64,000 nt of DNA, from the NCBI GenBank assembly GCA_031459235.1, contig JAVKIY010000007.1, forward strand, positions 1-64,000, read 5' to 3'. This document shows, one piece after another, positions 1 through 8,175 of this stretch. The first letter of the stretch is position 1; each line of letters begins with the position of its first letter. Below the pieces are notes generated by a model, which worked only from the letters and a program-made list of their open reading frames with translations, made no database searches and was not told the DNA's origin. A program made the position numbers and the translations under genes. The DNA comes from Fervidifonticultor_A tertius. Its GTDB lineage: Bacteria > Sysuimicrobiota > Sysuimicrobiia > Sysuimicrobiales > Humicultoraceae.

Positions 1-600
1 GTGAGCGCTGCCTCCTCCCTTCGACCAAATAGGCGGCTGCGAAAGCCGCGCCTCGCTGCGGCGACCGTAGCCGCCGGTCCAGCCACCCCGCGGTCGCCTC
101 GATCGGGCGTTCCAACCGTCCGAATCCGAGCCGCTGAACCACGGCCACCAGGCCCTGCGCCATGACGCTGAACGCCCACAGGGGCGCCTCGAGGCGGACG
201 ACCTCGAGCCCCGTCCGAGCGAATAAGAGCCTGAGGCCAAGGGGGGTGAAGCGGAAGTAGTCATCGCCATGAAAGGGGTGCATGAACGGCACCTATACCA
301 AGATCCGTCCAGCGGGCTTCAGCACCCGCTCCACCTCGCGCAGCGCGGCGAGCGGATCGTGGAAGTGCTCGAGGCTGTCGCAACTCAAAACGACGTCGAA
401 GATCCCGTTTGTGAACGGCAGCGTGTTGCGTCTCCCGCCACGCGCCAGCCGGTCCCGCCGGGGCGGAGGTCGACGTTCACATAGCGGTAGCCCAAACCCT
501 CGACGCGGGCGCGCAGCGCCCCCGATCCACCGCCGAGGTCGAGCAAAAGGCCCTCCCCGCGCGGCAGACGCGACAGCACCCACCTCTTATCCGATGACAC
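1..600 (-). pseudogene. Broken class I SAM methyltransferase, runs off the left edge
   Basis: Read from about 600 downward, the first frame gives a glycine-rich SAM-binding motif (LLDLGGGSGALRARVEG) followed by an acidic strand end (YVNVDLRP). Near 418-426 the homology moves to another frame, which supplies the post-motif segment FDVVLSCDSLEHFHDPLAAL and VERVLKPAGRILV, so one base has been lost or gained there. The second frame then meets an in-frame TAG at 293-295, at a place where relatives usually have an aromatic residue before PFMHPFHGDDYFRF. Coding-like sequence continues in that frame to base 1. The family methylates small molecules, sugars or lipids; the substrate is unknown. Lying downstream of the export operon, it may be a former polysaccharide-modifying enzyme. 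With a frameshift and a nonsense codon I treat it as dead. Confidence 0.75.
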
Positions 601-702
601 GACTGCCAGCCCCGAGTTTCCGTCCGACCGTCATCCTGACCCCCGGAAGGCACGTGACCTGACTGCTGAACACGACCGGTGCCTCGAGGACGTGTACCGC
701 CC

Positions 703-1104
703 GTGAGCGTCTTCATCGACACGTCGGCGTTCCTGGCGGTCCTCGACGCGGACGACCGGTTCCACCAGCAGGCCCGCGGTATCTGGGAGCGGCTGTTGAC
801 CGGTGCGGAAGATCTCCTCTGCACCAACTATGTCCTGGTCGAGACCGTGGCCCTCGCGCAGCGGCGGCTCGGGTTGGAGGCGGTGCGGGCGCTGGAAGAG
901 GACGTCCTTCCGCTCATCAAAGTAGTCTAGCTCGACGAGAGCCACCACCGCGCCGGGATGGCCGCGCTTGCGACCGCAGGCCGGCGCGACCTCACCTTCG
1001 TGGACTGCGTCAGCTCTCTCGTCATGAGGGGGTCCGGGGTCAAGACCGTCTTCGCCTTCGACGAGGGTTTCCGCCGCCAGGGGTTCGCCATACTGCCTGG
1101 CTGA
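703..1104 (+). pseudogene. PIN-domain (VapC-like) toxin interrupted by an amber codon
   Basis: From the GTG at 703 the frame encodes a 133-codon PIN domain, the normal length of VapC ribonuclease toxins. Visible acidic residues are D6 (FIDTSAF), E47 (YVLVETVAL), D100 (LTFVDCVSSL) and D119 (FAFDEGF), matching the usual metal-binding set. Codon 76 (928-930) is TAG, and reading resumes in the same frame directly after it with clear family sequence (LDESHHRAGMAAL) up to TGA at 1102-1104. Homologues often have Trp at this point, so TGG to TAG is the simplest explanation. The last two acidic residues lie after the stop, so the truncated product should be inactive. I found no antitoxin gene in the 100 bases upstream. 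The gene is convergent with the Wzc-like gene. Confidence 0.75.
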
Positions 1105-1161
1105 CGTTCCCGTGCACCACCACGCCGACGGTGGGGGCACGTCTCAACCTCTCGTTGCGCG

Positions 1162-3381
1162 TCACCTGTCCGCGCCGGCCGCCGCCTCTTCGCGCGCGTA
1201 CGGGTAGTACCGGTAGTAGTAATACCCCCGCCCGTTGGCCGGCACGTTGGTCACCACCACCCCCGCCACCCTCGCGCCCACGGCCCGCAGCTGCGCGGCG
1301 ACCCGGCGGGCGGCGTCGCGGGGCGTGCGGGCGAGGTGGACCACCAGCAAGACCCCGTCCACGTGGGGGGCCAGAGCCACGGCGTCGCTCACCGGCAGCA
1401 CGGGCGGCGCATCCAGGACCACGGCGTCGGCCCGCTCGCGGGCGGCGGCGAGGAACGCCCGCATGCGCTGGCTGCCGAGGAGTTCAGCGGGGTCGGGCGG
1501 CAGGGTACCGGCGGGCAAGAACGACAGGTTCTCGATCTGCGTGGGGGCGAGGGCGCCGGCGGGCTCGACCCCTTCGATCAGCACGTCGGAGAGGCCGCGA
1601 GTGCCCAACGGTTGGAACGCCCACGACATCCCGGGTTTGCGCAGATCGGCCTCGACCATCCACACGCGGCGGCCACCCAGGGCCAGGGCCGCAGCCAAGT
1701 TGGCGGCGACGGTGCTCTTGCCTTCCTCCGGGCCGGTGCTGGTGACGAGCACCGTCCGCAGCGGGCGGTCGGGGCTCAGGTAGACGAGGTTGGTGCGCAG
1801 GTGGCGGAAGGCCTCGGCGAAGGGCGAGCGGCGGTGCTCGGCGCTCATGAGCGGTATGGTCGCGGCCGAACTACCGCCCCTGGCCCGCCGACCGTTGCGG
1901 CGGCCCCGGCCGGCGCCGTTGCCCGACGCTTCAACCGAGGGCGGGTTCGTCCGCGGGATCGCGGCCAGCAGCGGCAGGCCCAGCACCTGCGCCGCCTCTT
2001 CGGGCGTGCGAAACGTGTCGTCGAGCGCCTCCGCCAGGTACGCGCCGCCCAGCCCGACGACCAAGCCCAGCAGCGCGCCGAACAGCATGTTCCGCAGCGG
2101 CCGCGGCCGCACCGGCACCTCAGGCGGCTCCGCGCGGTCCACGACGCGCAGGTCGCCGACGACCGACGACTCGGCGATGCGGGCTTCCTGCAGCTTCTGC
2201 GAGAGGAGCAGATAGGTCTCCTCAGCGACCTTGAGGTCTCGCGTGAGGCGGGCCAGGGCCACCTCGCGGGGCGGCAGGTCTCGCACGTCGCGGACGTACT
2301 GGCCCACGACCGCGGCCAGGGCGGCCTCGCGGGCCTGCAGGGCCTGGCGCTCGACCTCAAGCTTGATGATCTGGCCGGCCAGGTCGGAGCGCAGGGGGTT
2401 GGCCGCGAACTCCTGCGAGAGCAGCGTCCGGCCGGCCTGCCGGCGCAGGCGGGTCTTGGCTTCCTCGATGCGCGCCCGGGTCGCGAGCACCTGCGGGTGG
2501 CGGTCGGTGAACTGTCGTCGCAGACCCACCAGCTCCAGCTCGAGCCTCGCCAGGTCACCGCGGACCTGGGCGACCACGGGGTCTTCGCCCTCGACGAACG
2601 ACGCGGGCACGGTAGGGGCCTGGCGCGCCAGCGCGGCCCGGGCCTCGCGCAGACTGGCTTCGACCCCTCGGCGCTCCGTGGCCACCGCTCGCCGCTGGGC
2701 TTCGAACTCGGCCAGTTTGGTCACCGCCAGCGTGCTCTGCTCCGACAGCGAGACCTGTCCGGCCCCCACCTTGTAGCGGGCCAGGGTGTCCTCAGCGGCG
2801 CGCAGCTCGCGGCTGACGGTCTCGACCTGGCCCTCGATGAACTGTCGGCCGGCTGAGGCCTGCTTGCGCCGCGATTCCACGTGCCAATCGAGCATGGCCT
2901 CGGCCACGGCGTTGGTGTAGAGGGCCGCGTCCTGTGGCGTGGCGCCTTCGGCTTCGATGACGATGAGGTCAACGTTGCGCACGCGGCGCACCCGCAGGCT
3001 GGTCTGGAGCGCGCGCAGCGCGGCGGGCCGGGCTTCCTCGGAGACACCCAGGCGCAGGAGGGCCTGCTCGGCCACGGCCCGACTCTTGACCAGTTCGGCC
3101 AGGGTGTCTACGAAGGCCTGCTGGCTGATGCCCGTCAGGTCGGCGGTCATGGCGAACGACGAGCCGCTGCGGTCGACCACCACGGTAGCCTGGCCGCGGT
3201 AGACGGGCGCCATGCCCAGGCTCAGACCCAGCGCCACCAAGAATGCCACGGCGGTGGTGATCGCCAGCAGCCACCATCGCCGGCGCAACGCATCCAGATG
3301 CTCGCGCAGGCCGGGCTCGGCCTGGGGCTCAGGGGGCAGTAGTCCACCGGGCCGCTCGACATCGGTGCGCTCAGAACCCAT
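1162..3381 (-). CDS. Wzc-type polysaccharide copolymerase / BY-type tyrosine autokinase
   Basis: This 739-residue inner-membrane protein sets chain length and drives export of capsular or exopolysaccharide, working with the Wza-like channel upstream. It has a Wzz-like N-terminus with a first membrane helix at about 33-58, a long periplasmic coiled-coil region, a GNVR-like segment, and a second helix at about 440-462 followed by TFRTPEEAAQVLGLPLLAAIP. The cytoplasmic bacterial tyrosine-kinase domain has Walker A STGPEEGKST (Lys about 555), Walker A' VWMVEADLRKPG and Walker B AVVLDAPPVLP. The C-terminus carries a tyrosine cluster (GYYYYRYYPY, about 719-728), the usual autophosphorylation site. 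Membrane and kinase parts are in one chain, as in proteobacterial Wzc rather than the split Firmicutes CapA/CapB form. It overlaps the end of the Wzi-like gene by 11 bases. Confidence 0.93.
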   Translation of the reverse strand: MGSERTDVERPGGLLPPEPQAEPGLREHLDALRRRWWLLAITTAVAFLVALGLSLGMAPVYRGQATVVVDRSGSSFAMTADLTGISQQAFVDTLAELVKSRAVAEQALLRLGVSEEARPAALRALQTSLRVRRVRNVDLIVIEAEGATPQDAALYTNAVAEAMLDWHVESRRKQASAGRQFIEGQVETVSRELRAAEDTLARYKVGAGQVSLSEQSTLAVTKLAEFEAQRRAVATERRGVEASLREARAALARQAPTVPASFVEGEDPVVAQVRGDLARLELELVGLRRQFTDRHPQVLATRARIEEAKTRLRRQAGRTLLSQEFAANPLRSDLAGQIIKLEVERQALQAREAALAAVVGQYVRDVRDLPPREVALARLTRDLKVAEETYLLLSQKLQEARIAESSVVGDLRVVDRAEPPEVPVRPRPLRNMLFGALLGLVVGLGGAYLAEALDDTFRTPEEAAQVLGLPLLAAIPRTNPPSVEASGNGAGRGRRNGRRARGGSSAATIPLMSAEHRRSPFAEAFRHLRTNLVYLSPDRPLRTVLVTSTGPEEGKSTVAANLAAALALGGRRVWMVEADLRKPGMSWAFQPLGTRGLSDVLIEGVEPAGALAPTQIENLSFLPAGTLPPDPAELLGSQRMRAFLAAARERADAVVLDAPPVLPVSDAVALAPHVDGVLLVVHLARTPRDAARRVAAQLRAVGARVAGVVVTNVPANGRGYYYYRYYPYAREEAAAGADR

Positions 3382-4867
3382 AGGTCGCCTCCCACAGAAT
3401 GAACCAGCCCTGGTGAGTCGCGCCGGCGACGTGCCCGGCGTTGGACGCGGTACTCCAGACCGCGGTCAGGGCCGCGCGCAGGTCGCCCGCAGACCACCAG
3501 GCCGCAGCGCGCAGGGCGTGCGTGGTCTCGACCACACCGGACAGGTAGTAGCGCCGCCACGCGTTGGCGGGGTCGGTCCAGGTCTCGCCCAGCCGTCCCT
3601 CGCCCTTGCGGATCAGGTCGTAGCCGACCAGCACGCCAGAGCGCGGGGACAGGCGCCTGGTTATGGCCGCCGACCACACCTCGCAGTCGGGCGCGCACCA
3701 GTGACCGATCGCCCGACTGCCGCGAATGGTGTGCGCGCCCGGCGCGGGCGCCGCGTAGATCCAGTTCGTCGCCCGGCTGTGTTCGACACGCAGACCGGTG
3801 CGGCCGTCGCCGAAGGGGTCGGCCAGGTACAGGCCCACGGTGCCGGCTGCACGGTGCGGGAAGGGGTTGTAGGGGTCGAAGACGACCAGATCGTCCACGT
3901 AGAGCTCGCCGTAGACCACCACCCCGGGCCGCGGCCGCCAGTCGGCGTCGAGGGTGAAGCTATAGTTGTCGCCGTAGGCGGCGCGCACATGGAGGGCGAT
4001 GGCGTAGGCGATCCCCGGAATGACGTTCAGGGCATACAGCGTCGAGGGCCCGCCGGCGCCGGCCATCACCTCGCCGAAGCCGATCCGCAGGTCGTCGCGC
4101 GCCTGCCAGTCCACCCGCAGCCCGTAGAGATACCGCTCGGGGTCAGCCAGCGACGCCACCAGCTTGACCACGCGGAACCGACCCGAGGTCAGCGCCAGGC
4201 TCAGGTAGCTGAGCGGCCCGGCGTTGTCGGAGAGCAGGAACGCGCCGCGGAAGCCCGGCCCCCACCAAACCGTGTCGCGGCCCGCCTGGAGCGCGACGTC
4301 ACCGGCGCGCGCGCCGAGGGAGGCGCGGTCGAGATCGAGCCAGCCGACCTCTTGTCGCAGGAAGCGCGGAGCGGTGCCGCTTGCCGCGCGCACCCTACCG
4401 GCGGCACCGAGGGCCACACCCAGGGCCGCGCTGGTAGCAGCCCCGTGGGGCTGCCGGCCGGCATGCGCCTCCGCGAGCAAGCGCAGCTCGGCGGCGAACT
4501 CATCGCGCAGCGCAGCCAGGTCGGCCTGCAGGGATTCCCGTGGCCGCGCGCCGACAGTTTGGGACTGGACCGCGCGCTCAAGCGCTTCGGCCACCATGCG
4601 CGCGACTTCGAGACGGGGCAGCGGTCGGGCTGAGGTAGCCCAAAGGGGCGCCAGCCCCGCGGCGGCCAGTCTGTAGAGGGCCGCGTAGGCCCAGTGGTCG
4701 GCGGCAACGGCGGCGTTGGGACGGGGCGCGGCCGCGCCGGGGTGGACGCCGGCGCTTGAGTGCGCGGCCGCGCCGGTGAGGAGGCCCAGCGCCAGGCCGG
4801 CAGCGACGGTCACGGCGGCCCATACGGCCGTGTTTCGGGTCTGATAGGCACCAGGCAGGGGCGTCAT
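3371..4867 (-). CDS. Wzi-like capsule assembly outer-membrane protein
   Basis: About 498 residues from the ATG at 4867. A signal peptide (hydrophobic stretch AAVTVAAGLALGLLTGAAA) is followed by a short region resembling an S-layer-homology repeat (DHWAYAALYRLAAAGL), a helical stretch, and a large beta-strand-rich domain. The Wzi family signature is clear at GRDTVWWGPGFRGAFLLSD followed by NAGPL, and the chain ends in an aromatic residue (ATYGF), as outer-membrane barrels do. Wzi proteins help surface assembly or attachment of capsular polysaccharide. A GTG at 4939 would add 24 residues, but the ATG gives a better signal peptide and overlaps the stop of a possible small upstream frame. The SLH-like N-terminus hints at peptidoglycan tethering, as in deep-branching diderms. 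Confidence 0.82.
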   Translation of the reverse strand: MTPLPGAYQTRNTAVWAAVTVAAGLALGLLTGAAAHSSAGVHPGAAAPRPNAAVAADHWAYAALYRLAAAGLAPLWATSARPLPRLEVARMVAEALERAVQSQTVGARPRESLQADLAALRDEFAAELRLLAEAHAGRQPHGAATSAALGVALGAAGRVRAASGTAPRFLRQEVGWLDLDRASLGARAGDVALQAGRDTVWWGPGFRGAFLLSDNAGPLSYLSLALTSGRFRVVKLVASLADPERYLYGLRVDWQARDDLRIGFGEVMAGAGGPSTLYALNVIPGIAYAIALHVRAAYGDNYSFTLDADWRPRPGVVVYGELYVDDLVVFDPYNPFPHRAAGTVGLYLADPFGDGRTGLRVEHSRATNWIYAAPAPGAHTIRGSRAIGHWCAPDCEVWSAAITRRLSPRSGVLVGYDLIRKGEGRLGETWTDPANAWRRYYLSGVVETTHALRAAAWWSAGDLRAALTAVWSTASNAGHVAGATHQGWFILWEATYGF

Positions 4868-5061
4868 GAGTGCGCGCACGAGCCCGAACCCGACCTGGTG
4901 GTGGTCGGAGGGCCGCCGCGAAGTGGCGCCGAGCGCCACCCGGCCACGGCCGCCTCGATCGCTTCGCCCAACGCCGCACCCAGCTCTTGGCCCACTTCGT
5001 GTCCCACGCGCTTCAGCCAGGGCGCGACGCTACGCGGGTCCGACTCGTCCGCGTCGGCATT
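4864..5061 (-). CDS. Possible small protein between the Wza-like and Wzi-like genes (start unresolved)
   Basis: A frame of about 65 codons shows coding-like composition (high G at position 1, mixed position 2, GC-rich position 3). It encodes an acidic start (ADADESDPRSVAPWLKRVG), then an amphipathic helix (QELGAALGEAIEAAVAGW) and a low-complexity tail. Its TGA (4866-4864) overlaps the ATG of the Wzi-like gene as ATGA, the coupling seen throughout this window. An ATG at 5060 with a good ribosome-binding site (AGAGGGG) lies at its beginning but one frame off, so a one-base shift just after the start codon, real or a sequencing error, would explain the picture. There is no usable in-frame ATG, and internal GTG codons would give shorter versions. 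I do not recognise the protein. Confidence 0.3.
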   Translation of the reverse strand, partial: NADADESDPRSVAPWLKRVGHEVGQELGAALGEAIEAAVAGWRSAPLRGGPPTTTRSGSGSCAHS

Positions 5062-5071
5062 GACACCCCTC

Positions 5072-6367
5072 TTACCAGCGGAACGGCCAGGCGAGCCCCG
5101 CCAGGATGTTGAGGGCGATCTGCAGGCCCGTGAGCCCGGACTGGGGCACGACGATCACGTCGCCGGGTTGCACGGTGACATCCCGCGTCGCGCCGTTGCG
5201 CAGCAACATTTGCAGGTCGGCGCTGATCAGCGCCCGGCCGCCCGGCAAAGCCTCGACCCGGATGCCGCTGGCCGCGCCCGCCACCACCGCGCGCTCGACG
5301 ACACCCCCCCGCACGATGTGGATCGTGCGGGCCGTGGCCGGCCCGCGCTGCACCGGCCCGCCCGCCATGGCCACGGCCTGCAGCAGCGTGACCTCACCCT
5401 TGAGGGGGAAGACGCCGGGGCTGTTCACGTCGCCCAGCACGTAGATCTTGTTGTTGGTCTCTTCGGGCACGAGCAGCGTGTCGCCGGGGCGCAGGCGCAC
5501 GTTGTGGCTCATGTCCTGGCGCAGCAGCAGGGCGTCGAGCGCGAGACCGTGGGCCTGGCCGCCCCGCACCAGGCGCGCCGCGGTGACCGAGGCCCGCTCG
5601 GTGAGGCCGCCCGCTAGCAGCAACACGTCGAGCACGCGCATCTCACCCTTAAGGCGATAGCGACCCGGTTTGATAACCTCGCCGGCGACGTTGACGATGT
5701 TGATCAGATCCTCACGGACCACCAGCGCCTCGCCGCCGGTCAACTCCACGTTGGCCTCGGGGTCTCCGCCCAGCACGCGATCGAGGTCGACGGTGACCGG
5801 CGGCCTGCCGCCGCGCAGCAACTGGGCGTCGCCCAACGACGCCACCTCGGTGAGACCGCCCGCGGCCGAGATCAGGTCGAGCAGCCGCGCCCCGGGCGGC
5901 AGCGCGTAGGTGCCGGGCCTGGCCACCTGGCCCAGGACTGAGGCGCGCACCTTGCGGAACTCTTTGACGATCACCGTCACCTGCGGCTCGCGGATATACC
6001 GCGCGAATCCCCGCACCAGCGTTCGGGTGAGCTGCTCGACGGTTTGACCGGCCGCCATCACGGCGCCGACCAGGGGCACGCTGATGCGGCCGTCGGGCAG
6101 CACGGCGACGACGCGCGTGAGGTCGGGGTATCCCCACACCGAGATTTCCAGCACATCTTCGGGGCCGAGCACGTAGGTGGAGGGGACCGCGCCAGGGGAC
6201 GACGTTCCCGGCGGCGGCGCCCCGGTCTGCGCCCACACGGGCGCGCCGCCGACGAGCAGCAGGCCGACCAGCACGGCCGCCGCCCGCGCGAGCGCGGCGC
6301 CGCGACCGGTTGCCCGATGCCAGGTCCGCCGGGCGGATGGAGACGTAGCAATCGCATGCTGCATCAT
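5072..6367 (-). CDS. Wza-like polysaccharide export protein with SLBB domains
   Basis: The start at 6367 (or the adjacent ATG at 6364) has GAGGAGG about 10 bases upstream, giving about 431 residues. A signal peptide ends near APVWAQ. It is followed by a Poly_export domain (YVLGPEDVLEISVWGYPDLT and VLPDGRISVPLVG) and three SLBB repeats, recognisable at GQVARPGTYAL, GEVIKPGRYRLKGE and GDVNSPGVFPLKGE. The C-terminus ends in a hydrophobic stretch and WPFRW. The family forms the outer-membrane or periplasmic export channel for polysaccharide and works with the Wzc-like kinase. I see no lipobox cysteine at the signal cleavage site, unlike classical Wza. An extension upstream to 6478 is possible in frame but runs into a hairpin and has no ribosome-binding site. 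Confidence 0.9.
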   Translation of the reverse strand: MMQHAIATSPSARRTWHRATGRGAALARAAAVLVGLLLVGGAPVWAQTGAPPPGTSSPGAVPSTYVLGPEDVLEISVWGYPDLTRVVAVLPDGRISVPLVGAVMAAGQTVEQLTRTLVRGFARYIREPQVTVIVKEFRKVRASVLGQVARPGTYALPPGARLLDLISAAGGLTEVASLGDAQLLRGGRPPVTVDLDRVLGGDPEANVELTGGEALVVREDLINIVNVAGEVIKPGRYRLKGEMRVLDVLLLAGGLTERASVTAARLVRGGQAHGLALDALLLRQDMSHNVRLRPGDTLLVPEETNNKIYVLGDVNSPGVFPLKGEVTLLQAVAMAGGPVQRGPATARTIHIVRGGVVERAVVAGAASGIRVEALPGGRALISADLQMLLRNGATRDVTVQPGDVIVVPQSGLTGLQIALNILAGLAWPFRW

Positions 6368-6438
6368 CGTGGGTAACCTCCTCGGGGTCTGCCGCTGTCG
6401 TGGCACCGTCTGTGCACTGCGGACGGTCGAGAAAGCCA

Positions 6439-6497
6439 GGAGGGGGCCGAGCGTCTGCGCACCGGGCACGGCGCGCATATGACGGTCGGCCCCCTCC
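6439..6497 (-). terminator. Long GC hairpin in the leader of the Wza-like gene
   Basis: A perfect 12-bp stem (GGAGGGGGCCGA paired with TCGGCCCCCTCC) closes a 35-base loop that is itself partly self-complementary. In the minus-strand transcript it is followed by TGGCTTTCT, a poor U-tract, so it could be a leaky terminator or attenuator between the small gene and the Wza-like gene. A dedicated NusG paralogue is encoded just upstream, so readthrough control here is plausible but unproven. Confidence 0.35.
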
Positions 6498-6593
6498 CGT
6501 CTCGTCGGGTCAGGGACCCGGTCTGGGGCTATTCGGTTGCGGTCCTGCGGTGCCTCGTTTCGGCGGGGGCGGACCCGCGCGGGTGCAGGCTTC

Positions 6594-6824
6594 CTACCTC
6601 AACTTCTCCTCCCGGACGATGTTCCCCGTCACCCGGATGAGCACCGGCACGCCGTCCTGGTACTCGATGACCAGCCTGACCTCTCGCGTGCCGAAATCCA
6701 GAGCCCAGTGGTTGCGAATGCACGCCACCAGCTTGGCCTCGCACGGCCGCAGGGCCTGCTCGCCGCCCGGCACCGTGACCGCCTCGGGGAGGATGCGGCC
6801 TGCTCGCGGAGGGGTCATGCTCAT
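6594..6824 (-). CDS. Small protein of unknown function (76 aa) in the export operon
   Basis: The ATG at 6824 has GGAGG spaced 6 bases upstream; a second ATG at 6818 is possible. The protein is short and soluble. Its C-terminal half (DFGTREVRLVIEYQDGVPVL then VTGNIVREEKLR) looks like a beta-hairpin followed by a charged end, loosely resembling the DUF2292/YezD type of small protein, but I would not assign a family. It carries Cys-X7-Cys (CEAKLVACI). It lies between the NusG paralogue and the Wza-like gene in the same direction, so it is probably co-transcribed with the export genes. A DNA- or RNA-associated regulatory role is a guess only. Confidence 0.6.
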   Translation of the reverse strand: MSMTPPRAGRILPEAVTVPGGEQALRPCEAKLVACIRNHWALDFGTREVRLVIEYQDGVPVLIRVTGNIVREEKLR

Positions 6825-6964
6825 CGCCGGCCTCCATGATCTTCGAGGCCCGGGCACAGCTCCGCCGCTGGGGTACGTTCCATTGGCCCCCGGTTACCCC
6901 TGAATTGTGCCGAGCACAACTGCATGTCCGGCGAGGCGGACCACCAGCCGGTGCCAGCCTCCAG

Positions 6965-7510
6965 TCAGCACCGTTCCAGGACCGCCTCGTCGACCTCCAC
7001 GACCACCGAGGTGCCCATCAACAACAGCAGCACCCGCACCCGATCGACCCGCCCAGCCTGCCGCTCGATGATGCCTTCCAGCAACGCGAACGGACCGCCG
7101 ACGAACCGCACGCGATCGCCGGCCGCCAGCGGCCGGCCGGCGGCGATGTAGCCGTGCGCCACTTCGCGCGCCCTGAGATAGTCCACGATGTCGCGGTCAA
7201 TGGGAATCGGGCCGTCGTCATCGCCCAGCAGACAGCGGACGCCTGGCGTCCACCGTACCCGCGCGATGGCCTCGGGAACAGGCAGGAAATGGCAGAACAG
7301 GTAGCCCGGGAACAGCGGCTCCAGCGCGTGCCAACGCCGTGAGCCGTGACGCCTGCGCACCAGCAGGCGGGGTAGGAACGTCGGGACGTCGCTCCGATGG
7401 AGGAACTGCTGTGCCTGGTATTCGGCGCGGGGCTTTGTCTGGATGACAAACCAAGCGGCGCCGCCCGGACCGACCAGGGTAGGACCACCGCACGCGCCAG
7501 ACGGCCCCAT
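6965..7510 (-). CDS. NusG paralogue (RfaH/UpxY/LoaP-like antiterminator)
   Basis: This 181-residue protein has a NusG N-terminal (NGN) domain, seen in AAWFVIQTKPRAEYQAQQFL, PTFLPRLLVRRR and LFPGYLFCHFLPV. A linker leads to a C-terminal KOW motif (LAAGDRVRFVGGPFALLEG). Such paralogues bind RNA polymerase and suppress pausing or termination in long operons for polysaccharide or natural-product synthesis, and are usually the first gene of the operon, as here. The housekeeping NusG would normally be beside secE and rplK, which are absent. The ATG at 7510 has a GAGG motif just upstream. A TATACT box lies 22 bases before the start, but I could not find a convincing -35. Confidence 0.88.
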   Translation of the reverse strand: MGPSGACGGPTLVGPGGAAWFVIQTKPRAEYQAQQFLHRSDVPTFLPRLLVRRRHGSRRWHALEPLFPGYLFCHFLPVPEAIARVRWTPGVRCLLGDDDGPIPIDRDIVDYLRAREVAHGYIAAGRPLAAGDRVRFVGGPFALLEGIIERQAGRVDRVRVLLLLMGTSVVVEVDEAVLERC

Positions 7511-7903
7511 TGCCTCACAACTCGGGAAAGAGAGTATACTGGTGCAAGTTATTGACTCCCGCTATTCTGCGCCCGCCACAGAGTTCCTTCCATTCTCGCC
7601 GTGCCTCTGGTGCTGTTAAGCGCCGGGGGCCACCGGTCCCCCTCTGTGGAGGACCATCGATTGGATTGCCAGGGATTTCGTCTCCGACCAGTTGCTGACC
7701 AGTCGCTGCGCAATTGGCGGGCCGAGGCGGCGCATCTGGAGTCGCTCGCCAGTCGCCCGCCCTGTCCGTACGTGCCGGAGGTGCGCCGTCGGATCTGACG
7801 GCACGCCTATGGGGCCAATCGCTCCTCCGTGCCCTGGGCGGCGGCCGGCCGCGAGGTGTGGCCGGGCACGATCACGCCTAGGTACGCAGCCTCAGGTTAA
7901 GGT

Positions 7904-8066
7904 CCGGCGGCCACAGACGAGCCGGCCTATGCGGAGGTCGTCTGCGACCTTCTGGACCGAGAGGTGGAGGCTCGGCGCGCCCGGTCCCTGCGCACGTGAA
8001 TGCGGTCCCACCGAGGCGGGGAGTTTCTAATCGGCGCTCTGGGAAGATTCAAATCGGCGTTGACAC
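7904..8066 (+). mobile_element. Decayed IS21-family remnant (IstB fragment plus right-end repeats)
   Basis: Bases 7904-7999 encode, in one frame, AATDEPAYAEVVCDLLDREV followed by EARRARSLRT and a stop. This resembles the N-terminal part of IstB, the ATPase helper of IS21 elements (typical pattern Y-E-E-F-L-x-x-L-L-E-x-E-V-x-A-R-R). Directly after it come two 19-base direct repeats (8018-8036 and 8041-8059, 16 of 19 identical) sharing the core AATCGGCG, then TTGACACAC. IS21 right ends often carry such multiple repeats ending in a TGACA-like tip. The rest of IstB and all recognisable IstA are missing, so the element cannot move. The remaining intergenic sequence from 7511 to 8175 holds no gene that I can support. 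Confidence 0.45.
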
Positions 8067-8175
8067 ACGGTCAGCGAAGCCGCCCGCAGCGCTCTCTACG
8101 GCGGGCGGCGACGCGTGCGAACCCGTGCCCGCCCTCCCGCCGCGAGGATCACGCCGAGCCTTACCAGCGTCGCGC

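Noticed and set aside
293..930. Amber (TAG) recoding, for example pyrrolysine, to explain the two interrupted genes
   Set aside because: Several intact genes in the window end in TAG, one of the two genes also has a frameshift, and neither is a family known to use recoding.
1113..1143. Inverted repeat GTGCaCCACC/GGTGGggGCAC between the PIN and Wzc-like genes as a terminator
   Set aside because: Imperfect stem and no T-run on either strand.
7533..7561. Promoter for the NusG paralogue with TATACT at 7538-7533
   Set aside because: No acceptable -35 at 16-18 bases; kept only as a remark in the gene entry.
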